Source: Xenopus tropicalis (taxonomy: Eukaryota; Chordata; Amphibia; Anura; Pipidae). From it: a stretch of 64,000 nucleotides of DNA. Under the pieces are notes generated by a model. It was not told the origin of the DNA and did no database searches. It saw only the letters and a program-made list of their open reading frames with translations. A program made the position numbers and the translations under genes. The DNA lies in assembly GCF_000004195.4 (NCBI RefSeq), contig NC_030683.2, positions 3,943,133 through 4,007,132 of the forward strand, in the 5' to 3' direction. This document shows, one piece after another, positions 1-13,100 of this stretch. How positions within the stretch are numbered: the stretch's first letter is position 1; each line of letters begins with the position of its first letter.

Positions 1-45
1 ACATTAACGAGCCAAAGTGGTCCCTGATCTGACGCCAAATTTAGG

Positions 46-508
46 GCCTCGGGGGCAGCCATTCCTGCACCGGTACAGCTGGGGTGTTTGCTACAGAAAC
101 CCTACTATAGTTTATATAAATACCCCGCTGTGTAGCCCCGGGGGCAGCCGTTCCTGCACTGGTACAGCTGGGGTGTTTGCTACAGAAACCCTACTATAGT
201 TTATATAAATACCCCGCTGTGTAGCCCCGGGGGCAGCCATTCCTGCACTGGTACAGCTGGGGTGTTTGCTACAGAAACCCTACTATAGTTTATATAAATA
301 CCCCGCTGTGTAGCCCCGGGGGCAGCCATTCCTGCACTGGTACAGCTGGGGTGTTTGCTACAGAAACCCTACTATAGTTTATATAAATACCCCGCTGTGT
401 AGCCCCGGGGGCAGCCGTTCCTGCACTGGTACAGCTGGGGTGTTTGCTACAGAAACCCTACTATAGTTTATATAAATACCCCGCTGTGTAGCCCCGGGGG
501 CAGCCATT
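46..508. repeat. 89-bp tandem repeat, about 5 copies
   Basis: Unit runs through ccgggggcagcc, gcactggtacagctggggtg and atagtttatataaatacccc. Copies differ by single bases. It lies in a TDRD1 intron and runs into the hairpin at 505-610, with which it shares the gcagccattca edge. Confidence 0.85.
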
Positions 509-610
509 CAGGCTGGAGAAAAGGCACAGGTTATATAACAGATAAGCTCTGTAGAATATAGTGGGGCTTTATCTGCTATGTAACCTGTGCCTTTTCTCCT
601 TTGAATGGAG
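505..610. repeat. Hairpin element, about 32-bp arms
   Basis: Arms around gagaaaaggcacaggtta (515-546) and its complement (569-600) with a short loop. The outer edges ccattca and tgaatgg also pair. Looks like the centre of a small inverted-repeat element common in Xenopus; I cannot name the family. Confidence 0.7.
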
Positions 611-918
611 CTGAACTGATGTAAATAGTTGGTATATAGTTGAAGGACTTGTTATTTATAGCGGCTCAGTTTTTGTGTTAGCTTACAGATCGGCCCATGG
701 GCCAAACAAATGGCTATTTGAGCAGTTAGGCCATACATGGTTCTAACCAGATACCATTGTTCCTCCGTTTGGGCAGATGCCCCAAATTAGCAGCAATGAA
801 AGGAAGCGAGACAGAGCCAAGGCTCATCCACAACGATTTGACTAAAGATAAAGAATGTATGAGATGTATTTTGACTAACCGCCCTGCCGGCTTTCACCCA
901 AATCTTACCGTTTTACAG

Positions 919-1026
919 AGCAACTGGCAGAGTTAATGGAGAGCATGGAAAAGCATTACAAAACAGCACCCGTCAGTCCAGGATTTTCTCCAATTGCCGG
1001 GGAGATTTGTTCTGCTCTATTTACAG
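919..1026 (+). CDS. TDRD1: TDRD1 exon T1: linker and start of first visible Tudor
   Basis: Acceptor ttttacag|AG and donor ACAG|gtaaaa. It encodes 36 codons with a linker (EQLAELMESMEKHYK) and the strand GEICSALFT that opens the Tudor barrel. Phase 1 in and out. The first 918 bases are intron; no further upstream exon is visible. Confidence 0.9.
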
Positions 1027-1085
1027 GTAAAAAGTCATGTTTGTTTTCTAAATATAGATACAAAATATATAAATTTAGCCAAGGA

Positions 1086-1148
<63 letters not shown>

Positions 1149-4100
1149 TCCAAATATCGGCACTTACCAAACTAGTAGCCAATGTCCGGGGTGCTTACCA
1201 TAAATTCATATATAGGGCCTGATTCACTAAAGGGCGATAAAAATTATCGCACGCTTTTTCGCGTTAAAAAAACGCAAAATAATTTGCGCGCGATTCACCG
1301 TAGTATTATCGCATGCGGAAAATCGCCATTTTCGCATGCGGTATTTCTCGCACTAGTTTTACCGTTTTGCGTTAATTTCCGCGCTGAAAAGAATACGATC
1401 GCATGATTCACTATAACTTTTGCGCGCTAAATATCGCATTCGGCTATGCGAAAATTAACACCTACAGGCAGGCGAAAAATTATACAAAAGTACAGTAAAT
1501 GATTTTTTGCAATAAAATATGGACTTACAGTGTTATTTATTCAAGTCTGTGTTTCCCCTAGAGTGACGCAGCCGCCAGTTTGCAGCGAAATGTTCATTTT
1601 TAATACAGTAATTTTCTGCAAGTATTGGCGTGTATGGCTAACATGGCGTGCGTTCATTTGCGCGACTATTTCTATTTGGCTACAAGTGATGAAATGTTTC
1701 GCCAGGCATGGATTTGCAGAGAATTTTTGGACGTGCGTTGAATTTTTTTCGCGGCGGATTTTTTCATGCGTTTCTCAAAACAATCCGCCAATGGCAAAAC
1801 GCATGAAAAAATTTGCCACGCAAAAATTCACCGCACATCCAAAAATTGATACAAGTGTCAAAAAATAATAGTCACAGCAACAAATTTTTTGCCCGCACAA
1901 CATTTTTGCCGTTTCGTGGATCTTTCGAAAGATTTGCTAATTTTTCACTAAAGAAACCAGAACACATTTGCTCATCACTAGTGGCTACTATTTATAAGCA
2001 TCTACTATTTATATGATACCATTTATATGCTACTATTTATATGCTACTATTTATATGATACCGTTTATATGCTACTATTTATATGATACCATTTATATGC
2101 TACTATTTATATGTGGCTAATATTTATATACACCATTTATATGCGGCAACAATTTTTATACACTATTTCTATGCTACCATTCGTATGCGGCGATTATTCG
2201 CGTATTTAGCGCATGTACCGGCAAATACCACATTGAAATAGCCTTTCGCGAGTTAAATAACGCATGCAATATCGCGCGTAAAAAAGCACGAGTATGCTTA
2301 TAGTGAATCGTGTGAAAAATCGCCAAAATTAAGACGCGGTAAAAATTTTAGCGCACAATAAAAATAGCGCACGTTTTATCGCCCTTTAGTGAATCAGGCC
2401 CATAGTCTCTTAGAAAGCACTCACGGTAAGGTATAAAAATAAAACAATTTATTAAACAAAAAAGTCTACGCGTTTCGATCCATATAGGATCGTCATCAGG
2501 ACGATCCTATATGGATCGAAACGCGTAGACTTTTTTGTTTAATAAATTGTTTTATTTTTATACCTTACCGTGAGTGCTAAATATATATATACACAAAGGA
2601 TGGCACACCGCTACATAACATCGGTAAAGGGTTCCAATAGTATAAAAAAAAGACCAGGCTGTTTATGCTACTTTGAATATATGTTTTGATTTTTCAAAAG
2701 AAATCCCGGAGTTGCTGGTCTTTTTTATACTATATATATATATGGCAATAAATATTCCGTGGCCGGCACACCCTTAAAATTTGCCAAAAGTTTATTTAAG
2801 ACATATTGTTAAAAAGAATCCGACGTAGGACCTTTCTCAAGGATAAAACAATAGTGTCCACACCAAATCTAAATACAATTTCAATTTCAACAAGTGGAAA
2901 AAGTGCCCGTCATCAAGCCATTATACAGTTAGCCAATACTGTTGTGTATGTGCAAATTCAACACATAAGTGTAACAGTGCAAGCAGAGAAAATATATTTA
3001 TTTATTCATTCATTATGATGGGAAGGAACACCCTTCTTGTTACGGGCTATAATGTTTCCCCCCCCCCTCGAGGGTAAAACTGAAGCTGCATCTTATAAGG
3101 CGAATTGCAGGCAGAGAAAGAAAAATGCATGTTTTTATCACTAAAGAAACACAATTATCCTCATTTTCACAAGGTGATCGTGGGCTTTAGGTTGCATTTA
3201 GCATTTGCCAATCACTTTGAAGCTTTCTATGTTTATTCTTTCTTCAGAAGACAATCGCTGGTACAGAGCCACAGTCCTGGACAGGGTGTCGGAGGATTCA
3301 GCCCTAGTCGGCTACGTCGATTTTGGGAATGTGGAGCACTTGCCGGTCTCCAGGCTGCGGCCCATTCCGGCCAGAATGTTGGCATTTCCTTTACAAGCGA
3401 TTCAGTGCAGCCTGGAAGGTGAGTAGGGTTTTGGTGTTCCCTTCCCTGAATGAAATACAGTGTTTTAGTCTGTTGAAACTCCAAGAACAAGCCGTTGCGC
3501 TGTCTCTGCAGGGGTAAGACCTGCCTCCAAGACCTGGACCAAGGAAGCCACGACTAAAATGGCATCACTCGTGGCAAACAAGATGATTACTGTTAGAGTT
3601 ATTACTGAGAGTGAAGGAAGTTTAATGGTGGAGCTGCTGGATGGATCTGTAAACCCTGAGCTGGACATTGCCAGACAACTCATATTGGCAGGGTTAGCTG
3701 TGGATAAAGAGGCAGGTGTTGGCATGGACGAAGGTTCAAGCGGTGCTCTAGCTGGCACTGGTGGAGAGCTGATGGATGATAGTGGTAAGTCATGCTAAAT
3801 GCCCCTGGATATTCTTATGGACTATATAATGTACTGTGAGATTCAGACAAATGCTGACTTTTCTTTTCCTAAAGGTGCTAAACCCGGACAGTGGACATCA
3901 GCAGAGCTGCCTCTCGGGCGTGCCGTGGATGTTTCTGTGTGCATGTTGTACAGTCCTGGAGAGTTCTTCTGCCAACTCTGTAATGAGAAAGGTACGCAAT
4001 CGGGCCTGTTATAGGTGCCCCGGCTTTATGTAAAAATATGTACACAACAGTTGAGCAAAACTTTTCTCACTGCCTCCATGTTTAAAGGTGTAACTGACCA

Positions 4101-7100
4101 GGTACCTGTAGTACTAATGCAGAAAAGGATAAAACAGAAAGAGAGCAGAATTGCTGTAGCGACTCTGCTTTTTTCCCTTTACTGCTTCATCATTTAAGCT
4201 CAGCTTAGAAGTTTCATTAGGTGCACTTTATTTTAAATAAAGATCTATAAGGCATATGATTGTTATCAAATCTCATGTGATTATCAGATCTCATTGGGGC
4301 TTGAGTCTGGGTGGGCTTCCAGCCAAAGTCCCTAAATTACATCAAATTTCTGGGGACAGTGTCTGGCCAAGTATGTAAGTTTTATTACTAAAAGTCTGTC
4401 CTTAATTTAACCCAGGCCTTTACCGTAGGGGGTCGGGGGCTCATCCACTGAATTGCCATGAGTTTTTTGGCATAAAGCAGTACCGATCTCATCAGGTTCC
4501 TGGTTTCCTACCAGCCCTAGCAAGCAGACTGTAGGCGATATGACTCCTGGTAGCAAGATCTGACCAGCAATATACTTAAAAGAGAAGGAAAGGTAAAAAC
4601 TCAGTAGCTTTATCAGAAAGGTCTGGTAAATACAGCCTTAAGCACTCAGAAAAGCTGCACTTAGAGAGTCCTCTATCAAAAGAAACAGGATTTCTTGTCT
4701 TCTTTTTTGTACACATGTCCTTTGGTAGCAGACTTCTTCTCTCAGAAAAATCCTTCAGGGCACAGACAGGATTCTGCTCAATTTGCTCCCTTCTCCTTTA
4801 CCCCCTCCCATCAGAATTTGTTCCCCCTCCCTTCATAATTTGCTCCCCCCCCCTCCCAACTACACTCTATAATCTGAGCTACCAGCATCTAGAGGTGCAG
4901 CAGGAAAGCTTCTGAGACCAAGCTATAATTGCGGCTCCAATCTTAAACAAACAGAGGGAGATTACTCAGGTATGGTAAAGCTTTCTGCAGGGTAAATATT
5001 GCACGATTGTGGCTAATCTATTGGCAGTAAAATGATTGAGCCATTCTATCTGTAGTGAAATTAGGAAATTATTCAAGTTATCTGTCACATATTGGTTCAT
5101 GTTTTTCAGATGCCAAGTCTCTTACGGAATTGAACCGGTCGCTGGGACAGCATTGCCAGAAGGGTTCGGCAACACAATATAACCCAAAAGCAGGGAAGAT
5201 TTGTTGCGCCTTCTTTTCAGGTGCTTATGTTTGTATATTTAATTCGGCATTGTAGATGCTTATAACCTATTCAATTGTTATATTGCCGCAGCCCAGAAAT
5301 ATCATAAGGAACTCAGAAATTAACCGCAGTTACCAGACTTAATTGACCATTTAACCGTCAATTTCTAATGGAAATTCTAGAAGCTGAATGTAGAATGACT
5401 TCCTATACTTTGTTTTACCCAGGTTCTATTATACATTATTAGCTTGTATTTTCAGGCTTAGTCTTTTTCATTTTTAGCTTCTGTAGCCCTTATTTAGTTT
5501 TATTATCCTTCTATCCACCTGGCTCAATATTGTAAGAAAACAGGGCCAACAAAACATGGTGATTAATAGGATACTTGTTATTATCCTTTATATAGTGCCT
5601 TCATATTACAGAGTTTATACTTGATTCCCATCAGCCCCTGCCCCAATGGAGCTTTTGATTTAAGGTCCCTATCACATTCCCATCAGTCCCTTCCCCAGTG
5701 AGCTTACAATCTAAGGTCCCTATCCCATTCCCATCAGTCCCTGCCCCAGTGAGCTTACAATCTAAGGGCCCTATCCCATTCCCATCAGCCCCTGCCCCAG
5801 TGAGCTTACAATCTAAGGTCCCTATCCCATTCCCATCAGTCCCTGCCCCAGTGAGCTTACAATCTAAGGTCCCTATCACATTTCCATCAGCCCCTGCCCC
5901 AGTGAGTTTACAATCTAAGGTCCCTATCACATTCCCATCAGTCCCTGCCCCAGTGAGCTTACAATCTAAGGTCCCTATCCCATTCCCATCAGTCCCTGCC
6001 CCAGTGAGCTTACAAGCTAAGGTCCCTATCACATTCCCATCAGTCCCTGCCCCAGTGAGCTTACAATCTAAGGTCCCTATCACATTCCCATCAGTTCCCT
6101 GCTCCAGTGAGCTTACAATATTAAAGGTCCCCTATCAAATTCCCATCATCGCCCTGCCCCAGTGAGCTTACAATCCAAGGTCCCTTTCACATTTCCCCCA
6201 TCAGTCCCTGCCCCAGGTGAGTTTACAATCTAGGTCCCCTATCACATTCCCATCAGCCCCTGCCCCAGTGAGCTTACTAATCTAAGGTCCCTATCCCCTT
6301 TCCCATCAGTCCCTGCCCCAGTGAGCTTACAATCATAAGGTCCCCTATCACATTCCCATCAGTCCCTGCCCCAGTGAGCTTACAATCTAAGGTCCCTATC
6401 CCATTCCCATCAGTCCCTGCCCCAGTGAGCTTACAATCTAAGGTCCCTATCACATTCCCAGAATCAAAATGTTATTATAATTTAATGTACAGCTGGTTTG
6501 CCCCTTGCCCTCTTTGGGAGGGGTCACTTGAGAATAACTTTGCTTCCCAAATTTTGGGCAGGTGATGGGAATTGGTACCGAGCCATGGTGATGGGTGTTG
6601 AACAGAAAGGCACCAAGGTGCGCTTTATGGACTATGGAAACACAGAGGAGCTGGAAGCAGGCGAGCTCTGCGACATCCCATCCCAATTACTGGAGCTTCC
6701 TTTCCAAGCAATCAGATGCAGTTTAACAGGTTAGCACTGATGGAAACTCAAAAAACTTAACTGTTTATCATTCTTACCAATAACCCGAAATTCCCTGGTT
6801 TGAAGGAGAAACATCCAACCATATTGTGGTGTTAATATGGTCAGAAAAGGATTGGGAGGGGTCAAAAATGTACTGGACTGACAGGGTTAATGATCATGCC
6901 ATTGATAAAGATAATAAAGGGGGGGATTGGGACCATGTTTAGGCAGAAAGATGATCAGTAAAGTAATTGTTGGGTTTCAGTTTGAGGGTTGGTTCATCCA
7001 GTTGGTGATTTCTAGGAGTCTCAGCTCTTAGGCTGATGCCACTTGTGGCGTTTTTACGCTGCGTATTTTCTCAGCCTAAAAACGCCGCACAAGCCACGCA

Positions 7101-10100
7101 GCCCCTGACTATGCTGTTTTTCAGCCTAGAACTGGTGACGTAGCAAATCCCGTTTCCATGGTGCTAATAGTGGAAAATAGTAAAAAACGCTGCGTATTTC
7201 CGCTAGGTCTGGCAGCTGCCTCTGTGTATACATAGGAATAGCTTGCTTTGCAAATACTGGCGTATTTCAGCCAACGCTTGAAAAATCCGTGCTAAGGCGT
7301 TTTCTAGCGGATTTACGCTTTGTGTGGTTTGCCTCGAGTCTTTTCAAGTTATTTCTATGGATGATGATATCGGGCGTTTTTCAGCCGCTGAGAGAATTAG
7401 AAAATACGCAGCGTAAAAACGCCATGTGTGGCATCAGCCTAAATGAAGGGATTGAAAAGTATATTTGGATATCAGCAAACCGATTATTTTTTAAGCCAAA
7501 TGACTGGATGAGATCTCCCAACAACAACGAGGGACCAACTACAGCTGGGCAGTAATTAGAGAGACAGGACAGGTCTAGTGTGGCCTTTTGATATTCCTAG
7601 TATAAATGACATTGTAAGGTATGTGGGTGTTGCTGTTCAGGGAGCACTTTGCAAGTTAAAGGCAAACTATACCCCCAAACAATGTAGGCCTCTATAAAAA
7701 GTGTGACCGAAGTTTATCAGCACAAGTCACATGACTGTGGGCACCTGGGAAAGTAAGAATATGTCTAGTAATATAGTAAAAAAAACAGATTCTGTTGGAG
7801 GAGCAATACTAAGTGCATAAAACATATTTTCCCATGACAGAATCCTTTTTAAGAGCAGCTAAAGTTGAGTTTGATATTTGAGCAGTGAATTTACTCAAGT
7901 CTCAGGGTTACTCTGTGTGTCAGCAGCTCTGTACGCAATAGTATATACACCCTGACGGACCCACAGTATATCATTTAGGAACCAACGCTGCTTTAGTGCT
8001 GGTGTTTCAGCGTCTCACTCCCCCTTTATTTCAGTACATGTGCATAAATGACAGGGATACATTCTTACCCCATTGTCTGTTTCAGACAGAATAACGTCAT
8101 TTAGGAGCAGCCCTTCATCTCTGAGATCTGTTTCCCCCCTCGCTGACAGCTCGCACTGAGCCACATTCAGAGAAGTTAATCTCTCGGAATAATGAGATCT
8201 CTGTTCTTTCCTCCTGTCGGCAAGATAATTATTAGTGCCTGTCAGCTCCAGCAAAACATTCCATAGAACCTGTCTCCTCAGTGCAGATCGGCAGGAAGGG
8301 GAGCGAGAAGGGCCAAACGGCAAACTACAAGTTGGCTTTGCATGTATAACCCTCGTGCCAGTTTATTGGAAAGGAAAATAATAATTTTTAATACCTGAGG
8401 CCTTTCCAGGGGGCGCCACTGTGATCCGAATTCTCTGCTAACCCGTCATCTTCAAGATGTTTGTATCTAAATGTATTACTTTGCAGAACCAAGCAACTAT
8501 TCTTGGGTCAGTTGTGCAGATAAATAAGGCTTCTTGCACAAATAATCCGATCTCTATGGTTTCCTAAAGGAGAAGGAAAGGTAAAAACTATGAAATCTTT
8601 ATCAGAAAGCTGTATGTAAATAAAGCCATAAACAGAAAAGCTGATCTAAATGATCTGTCAGAAGAAGCACAGGATTTCTTCTTTTGTGTAGACATGTTCT
8701 TCAGTCTCAGACTCCCTGCTCTCAAAAAATCCTTCAAAGCAAGGCACAAGTCTGCTCAGTTTGTTCCTCTCTCCCCTTCCCATCTCTCCTCTCTCCCCCT
8801 CCCAACTGTGCTGGTGTAATCTGAGCTACCAGCAGTCAGATCTGCAGCACGGAAGCTACTGAGACCAAGCTAAAATGGCAGCTGCTATATTAAACACTCA
8901 CAGAGTGAGTCCTCTATCAAAAGAAACACAGGATTTCTTGTCTCCTTTTTTGTAAACATGTTCTTCTGTGTCAGACTTCCTCTCTTTTAGGGCTCCTTCA
9001 GGTTTGGGGCTTGAGTCTGCTCAGTTCTCTCCCTCTCCTGCTCCCCCCTCCCATAAGAACTCACTCCCCCCACCCTTAGGAATGTGTGATCTAACATAGT
9101 AACATAGTAAGTTGGGTTGAAAAAAGACATACGTCCATCAAGTTCAACCGTAATGCCTATATATAACCTGCCTAACTAGTTGATCCAGAGGAAGGCAAAA
9201 AACCCCATCTGAAGCCTCTCTAATTTGTCGCAGAGAGCTTCCAACGGCTACAACTGCAGCAGGAAGCTCCAAAGACCAAGTTAAAATGGCAGCTGCTATC
9301 AGAGGTTGCTTCTAGGACTGTTTACTCAGGTATGGTAAAGCTTTCTACAGAATGAATAGAGTTCTATCTTGCCAATAGATTTGCCACATTAGTGCCACCT
9401 AGAACACTATATTCAGCAGAAAGCTTTACTATACCTGAGTAAAGAGCCCAAGAAGCTCCCCCTGATAGCAGCTGCCATTTTTGCTTGGTCTTGGGAGCTT
9501 CCTGCTGCAGTTACAGCTATTGGAAACTCAGATGACACATTCCTAAGGGTGGGGGGAGTGAGTTCTTATGGGAGGGGGGTGCAGAAGAAGGGAGAGAACT
9601 GAGCAGACTCAAGCCCCAAACCTGAAGGAGCCCTGAAAGAGAGGACGTCTGACACAGAAGAACATGTTTACAAAACAGGAGACAAGAAATCCTGTGTTTC
9701 TTTTGATAGAGGACTCACTCTGTGAGTGCTTATGGCTGTATTTACATGGACCTTTCTGATAAAGCTTACTTAGTTTTTTCCTTTCCTTCTTTAAATATTA
9801 GCTCCCCCTCTTGGAGTCCTGAACTAATGTTGGAGTTGCTAAGCTTTAGGGGTAGACTTGCCATTTGCTCTCTCAGATGCTTCAGTCCCTACTCAATTCC
9901 TTGGGCTTCCTTGTCACGAGCACCTTTTTGGGAAATGAGCATTGATGCGTGTATGTTAGGGAATAGTGTTTGGAGGCAATGTAGGGCTTGCCCATGGGTT
10001 AGTAATGAGCCCCATGCAACAGTTAAAGGGGACCTGTTATTAACACATCCATTCCCATTTTAGAGGCATTTAAAAATCCCAGTTGTCAATCATATTTTCC

Positions 10101-13100
10101 CTGCCCCCGCCTCTATGCCTTAGGCATAACATAGAGGCGGGGCAGACAGTTTCACTTACCATTCAGCACTTACTAGATGTCACTGCACTTCTCACTTTCC
10201 CCCTCCCTCCTCACCATCTTAATTATGTAGCCAGCACTTGGGCATCAGGTGCCCCCTTCTGGCACATAGACAAGATTTTGGAATGATGCAAAGCTTTCCT
10301 TACTAACAAAATGGCGGCTTGCTGTAGTTGTGTACTTCCATGACTGAAGGAAGCAAGAATTACATCATTTATACAGTGTAAGCGAAGTTTATTATGCTAT
10401 TGATTTCCAGTGTCGGACTGGGCCACCGGGGTACCGGGAAACAACCTGGTGGGCCCCGGCGGCCCAGAACTGATCCCCCCCAGGGTGCCGCAATCCCACT
10501 ATCCGCCATCTCCTTCCCCAGACGTGCCGCAGGTAAGTGTTGTTTAGGAGTGCCTGGGGGAGGGGGTCAGAGGGTGTTGGGGGGGGGATGATAGTGGCTT
10601 GGGCCATTGGGGGCTTTTGCCTAAGGGGCCCCTGCACCCCCCCAGTCCAACCCTGCTGATGTCTTTTCATTATCTCTGTTGGAAATAAAGCTCACTTGTT
10701 CATTCTACAGCAAATCTTGCTCAGCTCTGACACCTAGTGGTAGTGCACTCAATGGCTGCTCCTTCGGGCACCTTATCATCGTGTTTCCTAAAGGAAAAGG
10801 GAAATTGCAAACAGGTCATTGGTGTAAATGTGCCCTATAGAGAGAGAGAGAAGGAGAGAACATGTCGGCATATGCAGTGTTTGGGCAGTCAGAAATGCAC
10901 CTATGTACAATAATCTTCCATTTATTCACTGGATGTTCTTTGTAACCCATTGTGTGTTTGTAGGTGTGAAACCCATCGGAGAGAAGTGGGACAGAGACGC
11001 CATTATTGCCTTTCAGAGCAGCGTAGCAGGAGTGAAGCTCAAAGCAAAAGCTGTCGGCAAGAATGACAATGGCTACAGGGTGGAACTCGTGGCCAGTGAG
11101 AGTGGGAGCAGTGTGAGTGAAGCTTTGATTGCAGAGAAGGTGGCTGTGCATGATACGGCCCAGGAGGCTGGAGAAGCCGGGGATAGCCACCCCCCAAGGC
11201 AGAAACCTACAGGCAGGGCTGAAAATATCTCTATGGATGGATCAGGGGATAAAGGTCCTCAGAGCACCAAAACGCACACTCCCAAGGTTCCGGATCAGAG
11301 AGAGACTCTTCAGGCCAGTCCTGCTCCTCCCAAGGAGAAAGAAGCTTGTGTGAGAACCCCCCCAAGAGAAGACTCGCCAAGCAAGACCAATGGACCCCCC
11401 CAAGGAACCAAGATGGAAGGTAAGAATAATACGGCTGCACTGTTCAGTGGTGCATGTTCTGTGGGTCTGGGTTTCTTTCCCACTTAATCATCAACAGAAC
11501 CTGCACCATTGGGGAAAGCCTGGAACTGCTCAAGGGCTTGATTGGTCAGATATGTAGAAGGAGGGAAAGTCACATCAGATGGGGGCCATGCAATTACATG
11601 CCTTTAGTTCTCTACTTACAGGTCCCATGAGATCCCGTCACTGATTTTTTATTATTGACTTCTATTAATTAAATCGTCCATAACCTGTTATAAACGTATT
11701 TAAAAATCTGACCTGTCAATCATAAATTGTTTCATGGGGAAGTTAATCCCATAGTTGTTTTCTATTTCACCCAGTTTCAAGGGGAAGTTAATCCCATCAT
11801 TGTTTTCCATTTCACCCAGTTTCAAGGGGAAGTTAACCCCATCATCGTTTTCTCTTTCACCCAGTTTCATGGGGAAGTTAATCCCATCATCGTTTTCTAT
11901 TTCACCCAGTTTAATGGGGAAGTTAGTCCCATCATTGTTTTCTATTTCACCCAGTTTCAAGGGAAAGTTAATCCCATTATTGTTTTCTATTTCACCCAGT
12001 TTCATGGGGAAATTAATCCCATCATTGTTTTCTATTTCACCCAGTTTCAAGGGAATGTTAATCCCATTATTGTTTTCTATTTCACCCAGTTTCATGGGAA
12101 AGTTAATCCCATTATTGTTTTCTATTTCACCCAGTTTCATGGGGAAATTAATCCCATCATTGTTTTCTATTTCACCCAGTTTCAAGGGGAAGTTAATCAC
12201 ATCATTGTTTTCCATTTCGCCCAGTTTCATGGGAAAGTTAATCCCATTATTGTTTTCTATTTCACCCAGTTTCATGGGGAAATTAATCCCCTCATTGTTT
12301 TCTATTTCACCCAGTTTCAAGGGAAAGTTAATCACATCATTGTTTTCCATTTCGCCCAGTTTCATGGGAAAGTTAATCCCATTATTGTTTTCTATTTCAC
12401 CCAGTTTCAAGGAGAAGTTAATCCCATCATTGGTTTCCATTTCACCCAGTTTCAAGGGAAAGTTAATCCCATTATTGTTTTCTATTTCACCCAGTTTCAT
12501 GGGGAAGTTAATCCCATTATTGTTTTCTATTTCACCCAGTTTCAAGGGAAAGTTAATCCCATTATTGTTTTCTATTTCACCCAGTTTCATGGGGAAGTTA
12601 ATCCCATTATTGTTTTCTATTTCACCCAGTTTCATGGGGAAGTTAATCCCATTATTGTTTTCTATTTCACCCAGTTTCAAGGGAAAGTTAATCCCATTAT
12701 TGTTTTCTATTTCACCCAGTTTCATAGGGAAGTTAATCACATCATTGTTTTCCATTTCACCCAGTTTCAAGGGGAAGTTAATCACATCATTGTTTTCCAT
12801 TTCACCCAGTTTCATAGGGAAGTTAATCCCATCATTGTTTTCCATTTCACCCAGTTTCATAGGGAAGTTAATCACATCATTGTTTTCCATTTCACCCAGT
12901 TTCAAGGGGAAGTTAATCCCATTATTGTTTTCTATTTCACCCAGTTTCATAGGGAAGTTAATCACATCATTGTTTTCCATTTCACCCAGTTTCAAGGGGA
13001 AGTTAATCACATCATTGTTTTCCATTTCACCCAGTTTCATAGGGAAGTTAATCACATCATTGTTTTCCATTTCACCCAGTTTCATAGGGAAGTTAATCAC

